From: Verrucomicrobiota bacterium | GTDB taxonomy: Bacteria > Verrucomicrobiota > Verrucomicrobiia > Opitutales > Seribacteraceae | Assembly: GCA_028343845.1 (NCBI GenBank) | Contig: JAOLZO010000027.1 | Span: 1-35,693, forward strand | DNA: 35,693 nucleotides | Direction of reading: 5' to 3' | Shown here: positions 18,060 to 25,838 of the stretch, piece after piece | Numbering within the stretch: the stretch's first letter is position 1 | How the letters are laid out: every line of letters begins with the position of its first letter | The notes under the pieces: model-generated | The model's input: only the letters and a program-made list of their open reading frames with translations | Told to the model about the DNA's origin: nothing | The model's database searches: none | Position numbers and translations under genes: made by a program

Positions 18060-19246
18060 AAAGGATTTCCGGGATCCACCTCGGCGTCATAATCCACCGA
18101 TGAATGCCCGAAACCGAACAAGCTCAGAAAATCTTCCTGATATTTGGCAAAACTAGTCAGATCCAGAAGGTTTTCCGTACAGACTTGAGGCCAAAGTTCG
18201 ACAATTCTCCTTTGCACCTCCGGTTCCATCTCCCAGTCATCCAGCCTGATCCTGTTTTTTTCATCCACTGCGACCTCATCCGAATCACCGTACAAACGAT
18301 CGCTGAACAGCCTGCAGGTCTGCTCGATACAACCCTCATGCGTGCCCAGTTCGCTCATGATCTTGAAGAGCATGGAAACATAAAGAGGCACGACCGGAAT
18401 AGCGGAACTCGCTTGGGTAACAACCGCCTTGTTAACCGAAACGTACGCGTTCCCGCAACCCGCAAGCTTCATCTTCTCTGTAATCACGGCAGCCGAGTTC
18501 TCCAAATGCTCCTTCGCCCTTCCGATGGTCCCGTTCCTATAAATCGGCCAAGTCACTTCTGGTCCGATGTAGGAGTAGGCGAGATTCAGGCATCCGGGTG
18601 CCATCAGTCCCTCTGCGAGCAAAAGATCGGTCCACGCTTCCCAATCCTCGCCGCCCATCACTTTTTGCGTATCCGCCACCTCCTGCTCATTGGCCGGATC
18701 AATGGTCACCTCCTTGACCTCCTTACGGTCCGTGTCCAAAGTCTTGTTCTTGTAAATCGCCCCGATCGGTTTCAGGCATGCGCGGTAGGTCTGCCCGTCG
18801 ACAGGATCGGTCCGGCGGGGAGACGCCAAACTGTATACCACGAGATCGAAGGGCCCACCCGTCTCCTTTGCCTTTTTCACGACCTCCTCCTTGCATTCGG
18901 TAGAGAAAGCGTCCCCATTCACGTCCACAGCTGACAACCCGGCTTCGGTCGCAAGCTTGCAAAACGCCGCGGAGTTGTAAAAGCCCGCGCTCGCGGTTTT
19001 CTCACCTTTGGGCGGTCTTTCGAAGTAGACTCCCATGGTATCGGCTCCTGCGGAAAAAGCGGCGCTCAGACGCGAAGCCAATCCGTACCCCGTTGATGCA
19101 CCGATGACCAATACCCTTTTAGGCTTTCGTTCACTTTCGATTTTCGATCTTGATGCAATCTCGGCTTGGTCCTTCAAGTTGGCCAGACACCCCGTCGGGT
19201 GAGCCGTAATGCATACGAAGCCCTTGATTCTAGGTTTGATAATCAT
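18056..19246 (-). CDS. fabV: Trans-2-enoyl-CoA/ACP reductase FabV
   Basis: NADH-dependent enoyl reductase for the last step of the fatty-acid elongation cycle, or for short-chain trans-2-enoyl-CoA. The 396-aa length is typical. The cofactor segment is VIGASTGYGLASR (48-60), and the catalytic Y-x8-K pair is Y236 and K245 in IYRNGTIGRAK. The N-terminal MIIKPRIKGFVCITAHPTGC is a strong FabV marker and fixes the ATG at 19246 against a longer open frame to 19312. FabV enzymes are generally insensitive to triclosan, so intrinsic resistance is plausible. It is convergent with mnmM and divergent from the DUF721 gene. Confidence 0.96.
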   Translation of the reverse strand: MIIKPRIKGFVCITAHPTGCLANLKDQAEIASRSKIESERKPKRVLVIGASTGYGLASRLSAAFSAGADTMGVYFERPPKGEKTASAGFYNSAAFCKLATEAGLSAVDVNGDAFSTECKEEVVKKAKETGGPFDLVVYSLASPRRTDPVDGQTYRACLKPIGAIYKNKTLDTDRKEVKEVTIDPANEQEVADTQKVMGGEDWEAWTDLLLAEGLMAPGCLNLAYSYIGPEVTWPIYRNGTIGRAKEHLENSAAVITEKMKLAGCGNAYVSVNKAVVTQASSAIPVVPLYVSMLFKIMSELGTHEGCIEQTCRLFSDRLYGDSDEVAVDEKNRIRLDDWEMEPEVQRRIVELWPQVCTENLLDLTSFAKYQEDFLSLFGFGHSSVDYDAEVDPGNPF

Positions 19247-19362
19247 TGAAATGAAAATTTTTAGGTGTAAGAGTTTGAAATGCGCGCGAATATTGTTTGT
19301 AGCGCCTATCATCCTTCAACTGAAGTCCATTCTTTCAAACATCTTCGAAAACCTGTTTTCCC

Positions 19363-19734
19363 TTGAGAAAATCAACTTACAAAGAACGAGCCCTCGTTGC
19401 CGATTTCCTTGAAATCCCGATGGCTGACGATCCGAAGAAAGGATCTCTTCCTTTGACCATGAAGGAAGTCGTCGAATTGGCTTGGGAGAATTGGGGCATC
19501 GACCAGACCAGTTCACCCGAGCAAGTGATTTCGGAAAATTGGCAAAAGATCGTAGGGATAAAATTTGCCGGGAAATGCGCCCCCGAGCGACTGGTTGAAA
19601 ACACTGGTACGCTCTTCATCAAAACCGCCAGCGGGCCCGTTAAGCAGGAGCTCGGGTTTGACAAAAAGAAAATCCTCAAGCGAATCCAAAAGCTCGAGGG
19701 GTGCGGGCTGGTGAAGGAATTGAAGATCAGCTGA
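19363..19734 (+). CDS. DUF721 / DciA-like protein
   Basis: Protein of 123 aa with a C-terminal DUF721 domain (about residues 48-115). The pattern W-x-x-I-V-G, a following C/H-A-P-x-x-L, G-T-L-F-I and a regular L-x-x-K-K-x-I-L-x-x-I helix matches DciA, the widespread helicase operator that helps load DnaB at replication initiation. The TTG at 19363 is used because the N-terminal segment KSTYKERALVADFLEIP looks conserved in style; an ATG at 19420 is the shorter alternative. It stands alone between fabV (divergent, 116 bases) and the POT transporter (convergent, 64 bases). Role is inferred from the family. Confidence 0.75.
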   Translation: MRKSTYKERALVADFLEIPMADDPKKGSLPLTMKEVVELAWENWGIDQTSSPEQVISENWQKIVGIKFAGKCAPERLVENTGTLFIKTASGPVKQELGFDKKKILKRIQKLEGCGLVKELKIS

Positions 19735-19754
19735 CGCGCAGTGCCATACGCGCC

Positions 19755-19781
19755 TTCCGAACTCACCCGGGAACGTTTTTT
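19755..19781 (+). terminator. Weak candidate terminator after DUF721 gene
   Basis: TTCC (19755-19758) can pair with GGAA (19770-19773), with a possible extra G-C on the inside, and six T follow at 19776-19781. The stem is short, so this is a tentative call. Confidence 0.3.
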
Positions 19782-19798
19782 CCAGTCAAGCCAACTGC

Positions 19799-21616
19799 CT
19801 AGGCGCCTTCTTCCTCATTCCCATGCAAGTAAGTTCTTGGCTTGTAAAGCATGGCAAAAGGGATGAAGAGAATGACCGTACCAATCATCAGTTTGGTAAA
19901 GAACCAATAATATTCCGCTCCATCAAGAGTGAGTCCACCACCCGCCGTATACTTCGTGGAAATTGGAGATTGATCATCCTCCGCCTTTTCCTCGATGAGC
20001 CCCCTCCTTTTCTTTTCCTCGTAAAGCCAGGTTCCCCGGAGATCCTCCTTTGCTTCCTTTACGGTAATATTTATACCGAGATCCCAAACTGTCTTGGCAA
20101 TCTTGTCCGGACCATCACTACTCAACCTCGCTTCTTTAGCACTAACCAATTGATATTTGATCGGTGATCCCCACGGATCATCCGGCAAGTCCGTCCACTC
20201 CAAGGGAAGTTTCTCCTTTTCACTAAGATACGACTCTATTTTGCCAACCGCGTCACCAAGTACCTCCGTGATCAGGGATTCAATTCTCTCCCCCCCTGTC
20301 ACGATATCGTCCGGGGTATTGAATTTCCCGTCATATCCTGCAATCCGTTTGAGTTTGGTCTGATTGCCTTCGGAAAACTCCTCAACAAGCGATACTTCTT
20401 CCGGACTTGCGACTTGAATGACGTGATTAACGATAGCCGTGAAGGAATTCCCTACGGATACGGAAGTCAGAAATATTGCCATCATCAGGGATTTCATCTT
20501 CTTGGGCGCTTGGGTGTAGAAAAACTCAAGGGCTACTATTGATACCATGACCTCCCCGGTAGTAAGAATGAAATAGGCGAGAATCTGCCAGCCGACATGT
20601 GGGGTTTGCCCATGGTCAATGGCTTCTTGGGACAAGGACACGACAACAAAGGAAATTGCCATGAGAAACAAACCGGAACCGATTTTTCTCAAGGGTGTCA
20701 GCTTGATGATTTTTTCTGTCTGCGGATAAATGAAAAAGGTGAAGGCGGGAATAAGGACAAGGATCAAAAAAGGATTGGCCGCCTGAATTTGGGACGGCAG
20801 GATATCTAGACCAAAAATATTCCTGTCCATTCTTTCCGCCTGAAAAACCAGTCGACTTGCCGTTTGATCGAATAGGCACCAGAACATGCCGACAAAAAGG
20901 ACGAGCGGAATCAATTTCCCGATTACGGACAGACCCTCCTTGCTGAAGAGTTCCTTCAGGAAGGAAGATCCTTTGGCAGGTATATGGGCAAATTTTTCTC
21001 TTCCCATCCAAAAAAACAGGGTGGCCAAAGCCATCAGCACACCGGGAACGCCAAAGGCAAGGTGCGGACCATGCCATTTCAAAACCCAGGGAATAAGAAG
21101 ATTCGAGATGACGGCTCCAAAATTGATCGAAAAATAAAAGATGTTGAATATCTTGGTGATCAAGTGCTGGTTCTTTTCTCCGAACTGATCCCCGACGTGG
21201 GCGGAGACGCAAGGCTTGATACCGCCGGCACCCAATGAGATGAGCCCCAAGCCACCGAGGAGCCAGAACTGGACGACTCCGCCAACGCCCATTAGAGCAA
21301 GGCACAGGTGCCCTAGGCAATAGACGATGGAGAGGGTGACGATGGTTCTGTATTTACCGAAAAAGGCATCCGCGATGATAGCGCCCAAAAGGGGCGTCAG
21401 ATAAACCGCGGTATTGAACCAAGAAACGTAAGAGGTCGCTTCTGTCTCGGTAAGATTGTTGCCACCAAGGACTCCAAGATAATTGGCGAGAAAAACGGCC
21501 AAGGCCGCTTTCATTCCGTAGAATGAAAAGCGCTCCGCCGCTTCGTTGGATATGATGTAGGGAATGCCCGGAGGCATGCGGTCGGTGGAAACAGGTGACG
21601 TTCTGTATTCGCTCAT
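19799..21616 (-). CDS. Proton-dependent oligopeptide transporter (POT/PTR family)
   Basis: Major-facilitator transporter of the POT/PTR2 family, 605 aa, expected to import di- and tripeptides with protons across the inner membrane. EAAERFSFYG (25-34) is the ExxERFxYYG proton-coupling motif, and FYFSINFGA (160-168) is the PTR2 signature. About 12 or more hydrophobic segments are visible. Unlike standard members of about 480-500 aa, it has a hydrophilic insertion at roughly 404-566 before the last membrane helix. That loop contains GYDGKFNTPDDI (427-438) and DDPWGSPIKY (479-488), patterns typical of the soluble end of GspG-type pseudopilins. The ATG at 21616 is chosen as it precedes the first conserved segment. 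It follows the small membrane protein after 4 bases. Confidence 0.92.
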   Translation of the reverse strand: MSEYRTSPVSTDRMPPGIPYIISNEAAERFSFYGMKAALAVFLANYLGVLGGNNLTETEATSYVSWFNTAVYLTPLLGAIIADAFFGKYRTIVTLSIVYCLGHLCLALMGVGGVVQFWLLGGLGLISLGAGGIKPCVSAHVGDQFGEKNQHLITKIFNIFYFSINFGAVISNLLIPWVLKWHGPHLAFGVPGVLMALATLFFWMGREKFAHIPAKGSSFLKELFSKEGLSVIGKLIPLVLFVGMFWCLFDQTASRLVFQAERMDRNIFGLDILPSQIQAANPFLILVLIPAFTFFIYPQTEKIIKLTPLRKIGSGLFLMAISFVVVSLSQEAIDHGQTPHVGWQILAYFILTTGEVMVSIVALEFFYTQAPKKMKSLMMAIFLTSVSVGNSFTAIVNHVIQVASPEEVSLVEEFSEGNQTKLKRIAGYDGKFNTPDDIVTGGERIESLITEVLGDAVGKIESYLSEKEKLPLEWTDLPDDPWGSPIKYQLVSAKEARLSSDGPDKIAKTVWDLGINITVKEAKEDLRGTWLYEEKKRRGLIEEKAEDDQSPISTKYTAGGGLTLDGAEYYWFFTKLMIGTVILFIPFAMLYKPRTYLHGNEEEGA

Positions 21617-21620
21617 GGGT

Positions 21621-21905
21621 TTAATTTTTCTCGACCTTCTCGATTTCCCGTCGCCTCTCGATCTCCTTGTCAAGATCGCTCATGATGGCTGACTTATCCT
21701 CCGAGCGGAGATCTTTATCATTGGTTGCATCAAGTGCTTTCTCGCCTGAGACGACTATAAACCAACCCAAGTTGCCAACCGCGCCAAGGACGCAAATCGC
21801 AACCATCCAGGGATTAAGGGCTTGTCCATCTACAAACTGGCAAACGAACAGGCCCGAAAAAAGGGAGGCGTTAAATATCGGCAAGAAATGACGGGTACGA
21901 ATCAT
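21621..21905 (-). CDS. Small membrane protein upstream of POT transporter
   Basis: Unrecognised 94-aa protein. Two hydrophobic segments are visible (about residues 8-23 and 31-50) in a chain starting MIRTRHFLPIF, followed by a charged tail rich in D, E, K and R that likely lies in the cytoplasm. It precedes the POT transporter by 4 bases and shares its promoter, so it may assist that transporter or simply be co-expressed. The frame is open to 22004, but the predicted promoter lies at 21976-22004 and a start before it is excluded if that promoter is right. Confidence 0.65.
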   Translation of the reverse strand: MIRTRHFLPIFNASLFSGLFVCQFVDGQALNPWMVAICVLGAVGNLGWFIVVSGEKALDATNDKDLRSEDKSAIMSDLDKEIERRREIEKVEKN

Positions 21906-21975
21906 TGGGCGCGAGCTTACTGAAGTTCCTTTCCATGACCAAGAACTTATTCGCATTTCCTTTTTACAAAAGCAT

Positions 21976-22004
21976 ATTATCTTGCCATTTCGCCAAGTTT
22001 TCAA
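21976..22004 (-). promoter_or_regulatory. Sigma-70-like promoter of the POT operon
   Basis: On the minus strand TTGAAA (21999-22004) and GATAAT (21976-21981) are separated by exactly 17 bases. Transcription would start near 21969 and leave a leader of about 64 bases before the ATG at 21905. It is among the best-matching promoters seen in the window. Confidence 0.55.
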
Positions 22005-22016
22005 TGGTTTTGTCCG

Positions 22017-22802
22017 ATGAGAATATTGAATTCTTTCCTTTGCCTAAGTATTTTTATCTTTGCATCTTGCGAAAAAGAGAATCAGGAAACCCCTTCGGAA
22101 AACAACAATTCCAAACCTGCCAAGACTGTGGTCGTCGAGCCCATCAAGCCCAAACCGCAACCCAAACCACGTCCCAAGCCAACACCTAAGCCAGTACCCA
22201 TTCCGGTACCGCTCCCAGACCCTACCCCCGATCCGAAACCCGAACCGAAACCCGAGCAACCCGGGTTCAGTCGGGAACTTCTGGCTGCAGTTAAAAACTG
22301 GACTAAAGTTTCACCGCATGTCTTTCCATTGAAATCCGTAAGAATAAACCACGAGCTGAACTTCAAGGTTTATACCAAAAGCGGGCAAGAAGTGGGATCC
22401 TCTTTCATGCCCGCCGGAAGAGAAGTGGTGGCAGTCGGACTGCAAGGAACCACCCTAACCGTCTCCCCCTCCATCGGAGCGAGAATGTTCGCCAAGATAA
22501 ACATTGATCAAACCGACTTCAAGCAAGGCGTGGCCTACCTTTTCGAACTGCGCAAATGGCAACGCAGAAGGCAGCAGGAGCTTTTGGCCAACCAAGCCCT
22601 CGCCCAGAAAAACTCACCATCCCGCCCTACTGGGTCTCCCGCTTCAACCCGACCGGCAACCAAGCCTGTCAAATCAGGATCGAAATCAGATAATTCCCTT
22701 TTCGAGGACTTACCGCAACCCGGGGATTATGGTCATGGGAAATTTTGCATTTGCGGAGACTGTCGTAAAAAAAGGTTGGCGCAGACGGGTTCTCTGAAAT
22801 AG
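22017..22802 (+). CDS. Proline-rich lipoprotein with C-terminal Cys motif
   Basis: Unrecognised protein of 261 aa. Residues 1-18 form a lipoprotein signal with lipobox FASC and C18 as lipidation site. Residues 43-83 are a Pro/Lys-rich stretch of KPxPKP and PxPDPxP repeats, an extended spacer that could span the periplasm or cell wall. A globular region follows at about 85-180, with regular beta-like alternation and no known motif. A second disordered S/P/T-rich stretch leads to a C-terminal CxCxxC (FCICGDC), which could bind metal. It lies 20 bases upstream of the next gene on the same strand. The TonB-like spacer is only a resemblance; no TonB domain is seen. Confidence 0.75.
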   Translation: MRILNSFLCLSIFIFASCEKENQETPSENNNSKPAKTVVVEPIKPKPQPKPRPKPTPKPVPIPVPLPDPTPDPKPEPKPEQPGFSRELLAAVKNWTKVSPHVFPLKSVRINHELNFKVYTKSGQEVGSSFMPAGREVVAVGLQGTTLTVSPSIGARMFAKINIDQTDFKQGVAYLFELRKWQRRRQQELLANQALAQKNSPSRPTGSPASTRPATKPVKSGSKSDNSLFEDLPQPGDYGHGKFCICGDCRKKRLAQTGSLK

Positions 22803-22822
22803 GTTGAACTACCAATACGAAA

Positions 22823-23419
22823 ATGGCTACCTCTGCTAAGAAGAAGAAGAAGAAAAACATACGTGACGTCGAAATCGGCGATCATGTAAGGGAGACCAAG
22901 AGCTCCAAAGGAAAAAAGAGGTGCGGAGAAGTTCTCATGATCCTCCAGGACAACCCCGGAGACCCCACCTTGGAATGCGTGGAAGTTCATCCGGACGAAC
23001 TGACCCCTATGGACAAGGGTTCCGACGGAATGCGTACCTTCAAGGCAAAGCGATCCAAGCTCAAACTGTATACTCCCAGAAAACAACTTTTCAAGAAGAA
23101 GACCTTCGAGAAAGGCGATGTCGTCCGGCACAAACGCGGCGGTTCATTCCGTTATGGGCGTATCGTGTGCTTTGTTCATCCGGATGGTCTCTATTCCACC
23201 TCACACGAAGAAGGATACAACGGCAAAGACTTCCTCGAATGCGTGGAAATCGACAAGAAGCCCGGCCTTTTGCAGAAAATCGGGGCGGATGGGGAGCCCA
23301 GTCGCTTTCAGGCTCAAGGGAAGGATTGCAAGATCATGAAAGTCATCACCACTGACTCCAAAGGTGAGGAGACTACCATGCACAAGCTTGATCTTTCTGA
23401 CGAGGAAGAGGAACTCTGA
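22823..23419 (+). CDS. Protein with internally duplicated small beta module, unknown function
   Basis: Unrecognised 198-aa cytosolic protein. It opens with a run of six lysines (residues 6-11) and ends in an acidic tail (DEEEEL). Two copies of one module can be aligned by eye, at about 18-83 and 98-174. Each has I/K-G-D-x-V-R, then a basic stretch, G-E/R-V/I, then LECVE-V/I, and finally R-x-F-x-A followed by a K-rich strand. The GD-x-V pattern resembles SH3/KOW-like barrels that bind nucleic acid, but this is a guess. It follows the lipoprotein gene by 20 bases and ends at a terminator-like hairpin. Confidence 0.75.
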   Translation: MATSAKKKKKKNIRDVEIGDHVRETKSSKGKKRCGEVLMILQDNPGDPTLECVEVHPDELTPMDKGSDGMRTFKAKRSKLKLYTPRKQLFKKKTFEKGDVVRHKRGGSFRYGRIVCFVHPDGLYSTSHEEGYNGKDFLECVEIDKKPGLLQKIGADGEPSRFQAQGKDCKIMKVITTDSKGEETTMHKLDLSDEEEEL

Positions 23420-23438
23420 AACAATTCCTCGGCTTTTT
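23401..23438 (+). terminator. Candidate terminator overlapping the stop at 23419
   Basis: CGAGGAA (23401-23407) and TTCCTCG (23425-23431) form a perfect 7-bp stem whose loop contains the stop codon; a nearer GAGGAA (23408-23413) is an alternative left arm. GGC and five T follow on the plus strand. Confidence 0.45.
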
Positions 23439-23681
23439 CTAGTCCTCGTTACTGAAAAAGTGATCCAAATCGAATTTCCTGACCCTCACGTTCTTACTTG
23501 ATTTTGTTTTATAGGCCGGGACGAGAAACCTTTTGCGATCACCTTCCTTGTCTTCATAGGAAAACGCAACTTCATCCCTGCTCCACCGGGCAAAACACCA
23601 TTTTGCATGGTAAGCTTGCAAAATATACGAGACTGCCTCCGCCCGGTTTAGATAATACTCGTTATTTATTTTGCGTACCAC
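23439..23681 (-). CDS. Small hypothetical protein
   Basis: Open frame of 80 aa from GTG at 23681, with no family I recognise. The sequence looks like a real small globular protein: aromatic residues are spread through the first half (YYLN, YILQAYHAKWCFARW), followed by a charged middle and a basic then acidic C-terminus. There is no signal peptide or membrane segment. It has no clear Shine-Dalgarno motif and starts 30 bases beyond a strong minus-strand terminator, so it would need its own promoter, which I cannot identify. It converges with the gene ending at 23419. It may be a species-restricted gene or a spurious frame. Confidence 0.4.
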   Translation of the reverse strand: MVRKINNEYYLNRAEAVSYILQAYHAKWCFARWSRDEVAFSYEDKEGDRKRFLVPAYKTKSSKNVRVRKFDLDHFFSNED

Positions 23682-23710
23682 GTTTGCCCACTGAACTTAC
23701 AAAGGTTTGG

Positions 23711-23741
23711 AAAAAAAGAAAGCCGCATTCTCATGCGGCTT
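23711..23741 (-). terminator. Rho-independent terminator on minus strand
   Basis: AAGCCGCA (23720-23727) and TGCGGCTT (23734-23741) form a perfect 8-bp stem with a 6-base loop. On the minus strand it is followed by TCTTTTTTT (complement of 23711-23719). It ends the transcript of the gene at 23773-24174 and is the clearest terminator in the window. Confidence 0.8.
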
Positions 23742-23772
23742 CCCTCGAAAATTCAATCTCTACCGTGCAGAT

Positions 23773-24174
23773 TCAGGAATCGTAGTCACCCTTCTTGATC
23801 TTTTGGCAGCTTGCGGTCGAAATTTCAGCGCTTTCCGAAGCTTCCTTTAACGTTTTCCCTCCCAAGAGAAGCTCCTTTACATGAGCAACCACTTCCGGAG
23901 TGATCTTGGTACGCTTTCCCATTATGCCAAAGCGTTCGGAAAAGGATGCTTTGGCGATGGGCGGAAGTCCGTTCACATAGCATTCCAAATAATCCACAAC
24001 TCCGCGAAAGACCTTCCGTCCGTCCTCTCTGCGATGACGCGCATGATCTTTTTTGATCATTTCGTAAAGAGCGCTTTGGTCAACTTTAGAAGACTTCTTC
24101 GCTTCAATTTTCTTATCAATCTTTTTCTTTAAAGCCTCAAGTTCCTTAATGCTTACATTCTCATCAATTTTCAT
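23773..24174 (-). CDS. Coiled-coil protein with C-terminal helix-turn-helix-like region
   Basis: Unrecognised protein of 133 aa. Residues 8-30 are a Lys/Glu-rich heptad-like helix, probably a coiled coil. A basic middle (KKDHARHRREDGRK, 41-54) follows. The last 43 residues resemble the resolvase/Hin-type helix-turn-helix: ITPEVVAHVKELLLGG, then KTLKEASESAEIST and a short final helix. The overall plan, an oligomerising helix, basic linker and DNA-binding end, recalls small nucleoid or regulator proteins, but no specific family is claimed. ATG at 24174 is preferred to a TTG at 24183. A 14-bp palindrome lies 6 bases upstream, and a strong terminator lies downstream. Confidence 0.7.
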   Translation of the reverse strand: MKIDENVSIKELEALKKKIDKKIEAKKSSKVDQSALYEMIKKDHARHRREDGRKVFRGVVDYLECYVNGLPPIAKASFSERFGIMGKRTKITPEVVAHVKELLLGGKTLKEASESAEISTASCQKIKKGDYDS

Positions 24175-24180
24175 AACTAT

Positions 24181-24194
24181 CAATTAATTAATTG
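24181..24194. promoter_or_regulatory. Perfect 14-bp palindrome upstream of the HTH-like gene
   Basis: CAATTAATTAATTG is identical to its reverse complement and ends 6 bases before the ATG at 24174. The position suits an operator acting on that gene, possibly for its own product. A hairpin-like TGCG-AAAAG/CTTTT-CGCA arrangement with one unpaired T follows at 24196-24217. Confidence 0.4.
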
Positions 24195-24245
24195 TTGCGT
24201 AAAAGAAGCTTTTCGCAGAACAAACCTATATTGTAAAGTACTATT

Positions 24246-25784
24246 TTATAATATAAAAGTTCGGTCCATATTTCGATATTGAATAGCCTCTAGCAAATGA
24301 ATTTTCTCAATGCATTTTTCACTGTCTATATCTGCAATTGTGCGTGAAACCTTCAATATCCGGTCATAGGCTCTGGCAGAAAGTGAGAGTTCGTTCATGG
24401 CCCGACGCAACATATGTAAATTCTCATCAGAAAGTCCGCAAAAATCGCCAATTATTTTATTCGGCATATTTGCATTACAAGTTATTGAATTGCCTTTAAA
24501 TCTTTCATATTGAATTGCCCTACATTCTTCCACGCGTGTACGCATTGCCTCAGATGATTCTCCCTTCTCCCTGCCCTGCAAATCCTCGACCCTCACTGCA
24601 GGAGCCTCAATGTGAATGTCTATCCGGTCAAGCAACGGACCGCTTACCCGGGCTCGGTATCTTTGAATTTGAGGAATTGAACACCGGCACTCCCTCGCAG
24701 CGTCACCCAGATAGCCACACGGACAAGGATTCATCGCAGCCACCAACATAAATCGACTGGGCAGGGTTATCTTGCCTGCGCTCCTTGAAATCGTGACTTC
24801 TCCATCCTCCAAAGGCTGGCGCAAGACCTCGAGTGCCGACCTCTTGAACTCGGGCAATTCGTCTAGAAAAAGGACCCCGTTGTGAGCAAGCGAGATTTCC
24901 CCCGGTCCCGGAACGGTTCCGCCTCCGAGCAAACCGACATCACTGATCGTGTGATGAGGAGAACGCACGGGTCGGCTCAATGCCCTGCCCTCCCGCATCA
25001 ACGAATTGCCTCCAGCCGAATACACGTTAAGAATCTCGAGAAACTCATCCATGCTCGGCTTAGGCAAGATCGAAGGGATTCTCTTGGAAATCATTGATTT
25101 GCCCGAACCCGGAGGACCTATCATCAGCAGGTTGTGCCCACCTGCAACCGCAACCTCGACCGCCCGGCGGACATTGGCTTGTCCCTTGACCTCGGAGAAA
25201 TCCGCTCCGTCGGAATATTCATCGCTCAATTGATAAGGACTATCTGATTTTTTCATCGGTTCCTGTTCGGACTCACCGGAAAAGAACGAGACTGCCTGAG
25301 CGAGGGAATCCGTCGGATAAACGAGCATTCCCTCGACCAGGCAGGCCTCCTGCGCCGATTCCCTGGGTAGGACGACTCCCTTTTTCCCTGCCTTCGCCGC
25401 CAACATAGCCATCGACAACCCGCCGCGAACCTTTCTGGTCTCTCCCGAGAGCCCGAGCTCGCCTGCGATTAGAAAGTCCTTGAGCTTGTCTCCCGGCATT
25501 TGTCCCATCGCGGCAAGCAGACAAAGAGCAATCGGCAAGTCAAAGGACGCCCCCTCTTTGCGCAAATCTCCGGGAGCCAGATTGATCGTGACCCGTGTGC
25601 GGGGTGATGAATACCCTGTATTCGCAAGACTGGAAAGGACCCGGTCGAGGGATTCCTTGACCGCTGCATCGGGAAGACCCACGAGTACGCATCTCGGTTC
25701 GCCCTTTTCCCCTCCGTTGGCTTCCACGGTGACGGGAAGAGCGTTTACGCCTTGAAGGGTGGCCGAGCAGGTTTCTGCAAGCAT
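24246..25784 (-). CDS. comM: YifB/ComM-family AAA+ ATPase (Mg-chelatase-like)
   Basis: AAA+ protein of 512 aa, the usual length. In competent bacteria ComM is a hexameric helicase that extends branch migration of incoming DNA; the wider role in non-competent species is unclear. The N-terminal domain (1-170) has the Lon-protease-like ChlI fold with [14 protein letters not shown]. Walker A is GPPGSGKS at 223-230, Walker [10 protein letters not shown] at about 305-313, and a Cys cluster [10 protein letters not shown] with a further C-x-C follows. A Mg-chelatase C-terminal helical domain closes it. The last ~300 bases of the gene look more AT-rich than the rest, continuing into the small genes downstream. 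Confidence 0.92.
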   Translation of the reverse strand: MLAETCSATLQGVNALPVTVEANGGEKGEPRCVLVGLPDAAVKESLDRVLSSLANTGYSSPRTRVTINLAPGDLRKEGASFDLPIALCLLAAMGQMPGDKLKDFLIAGELGLSGETRKVRGGLSMAMLAAKAGKKGVVLPRESAQEACLVEGMLVYPTDSLAQAVSFFSGESEQEPMKKSDSPYQLSDEYSDGADFSEVKGQANVRRAVEVAVAGGHNLLMIGPPGSGKSMISKRIPSILPKPSMDEFLEILNVYSAGGNSLMREGRALSRPVRSPHHTISDVGLLGGGTVPGPGEISLAHNGVLFLDELPEFKRSALEVLRQPLEDGEVTISRSAGKITLPSRFMLVAAMNPCPCGYLGDAARECRCSIPQIQRYRARVSGPLLDRIDIHIEAPAVRVEDLQGREKGESSEAMRTRVEECRAIQYERFKGNSITCNANMPNKIIGDFCGLSDENLHMLRRAMNELSLSARAYDRILKVSRTIADIDSEKCIEKIHLLEAIQYRNMDRTFIL

Positions 25785-25838
25785 TTCGGGAGTTTTTTTG
25801 GTTGGGAGGTTGGGAGGGAGGAGGAGAAAGACAAAGAA

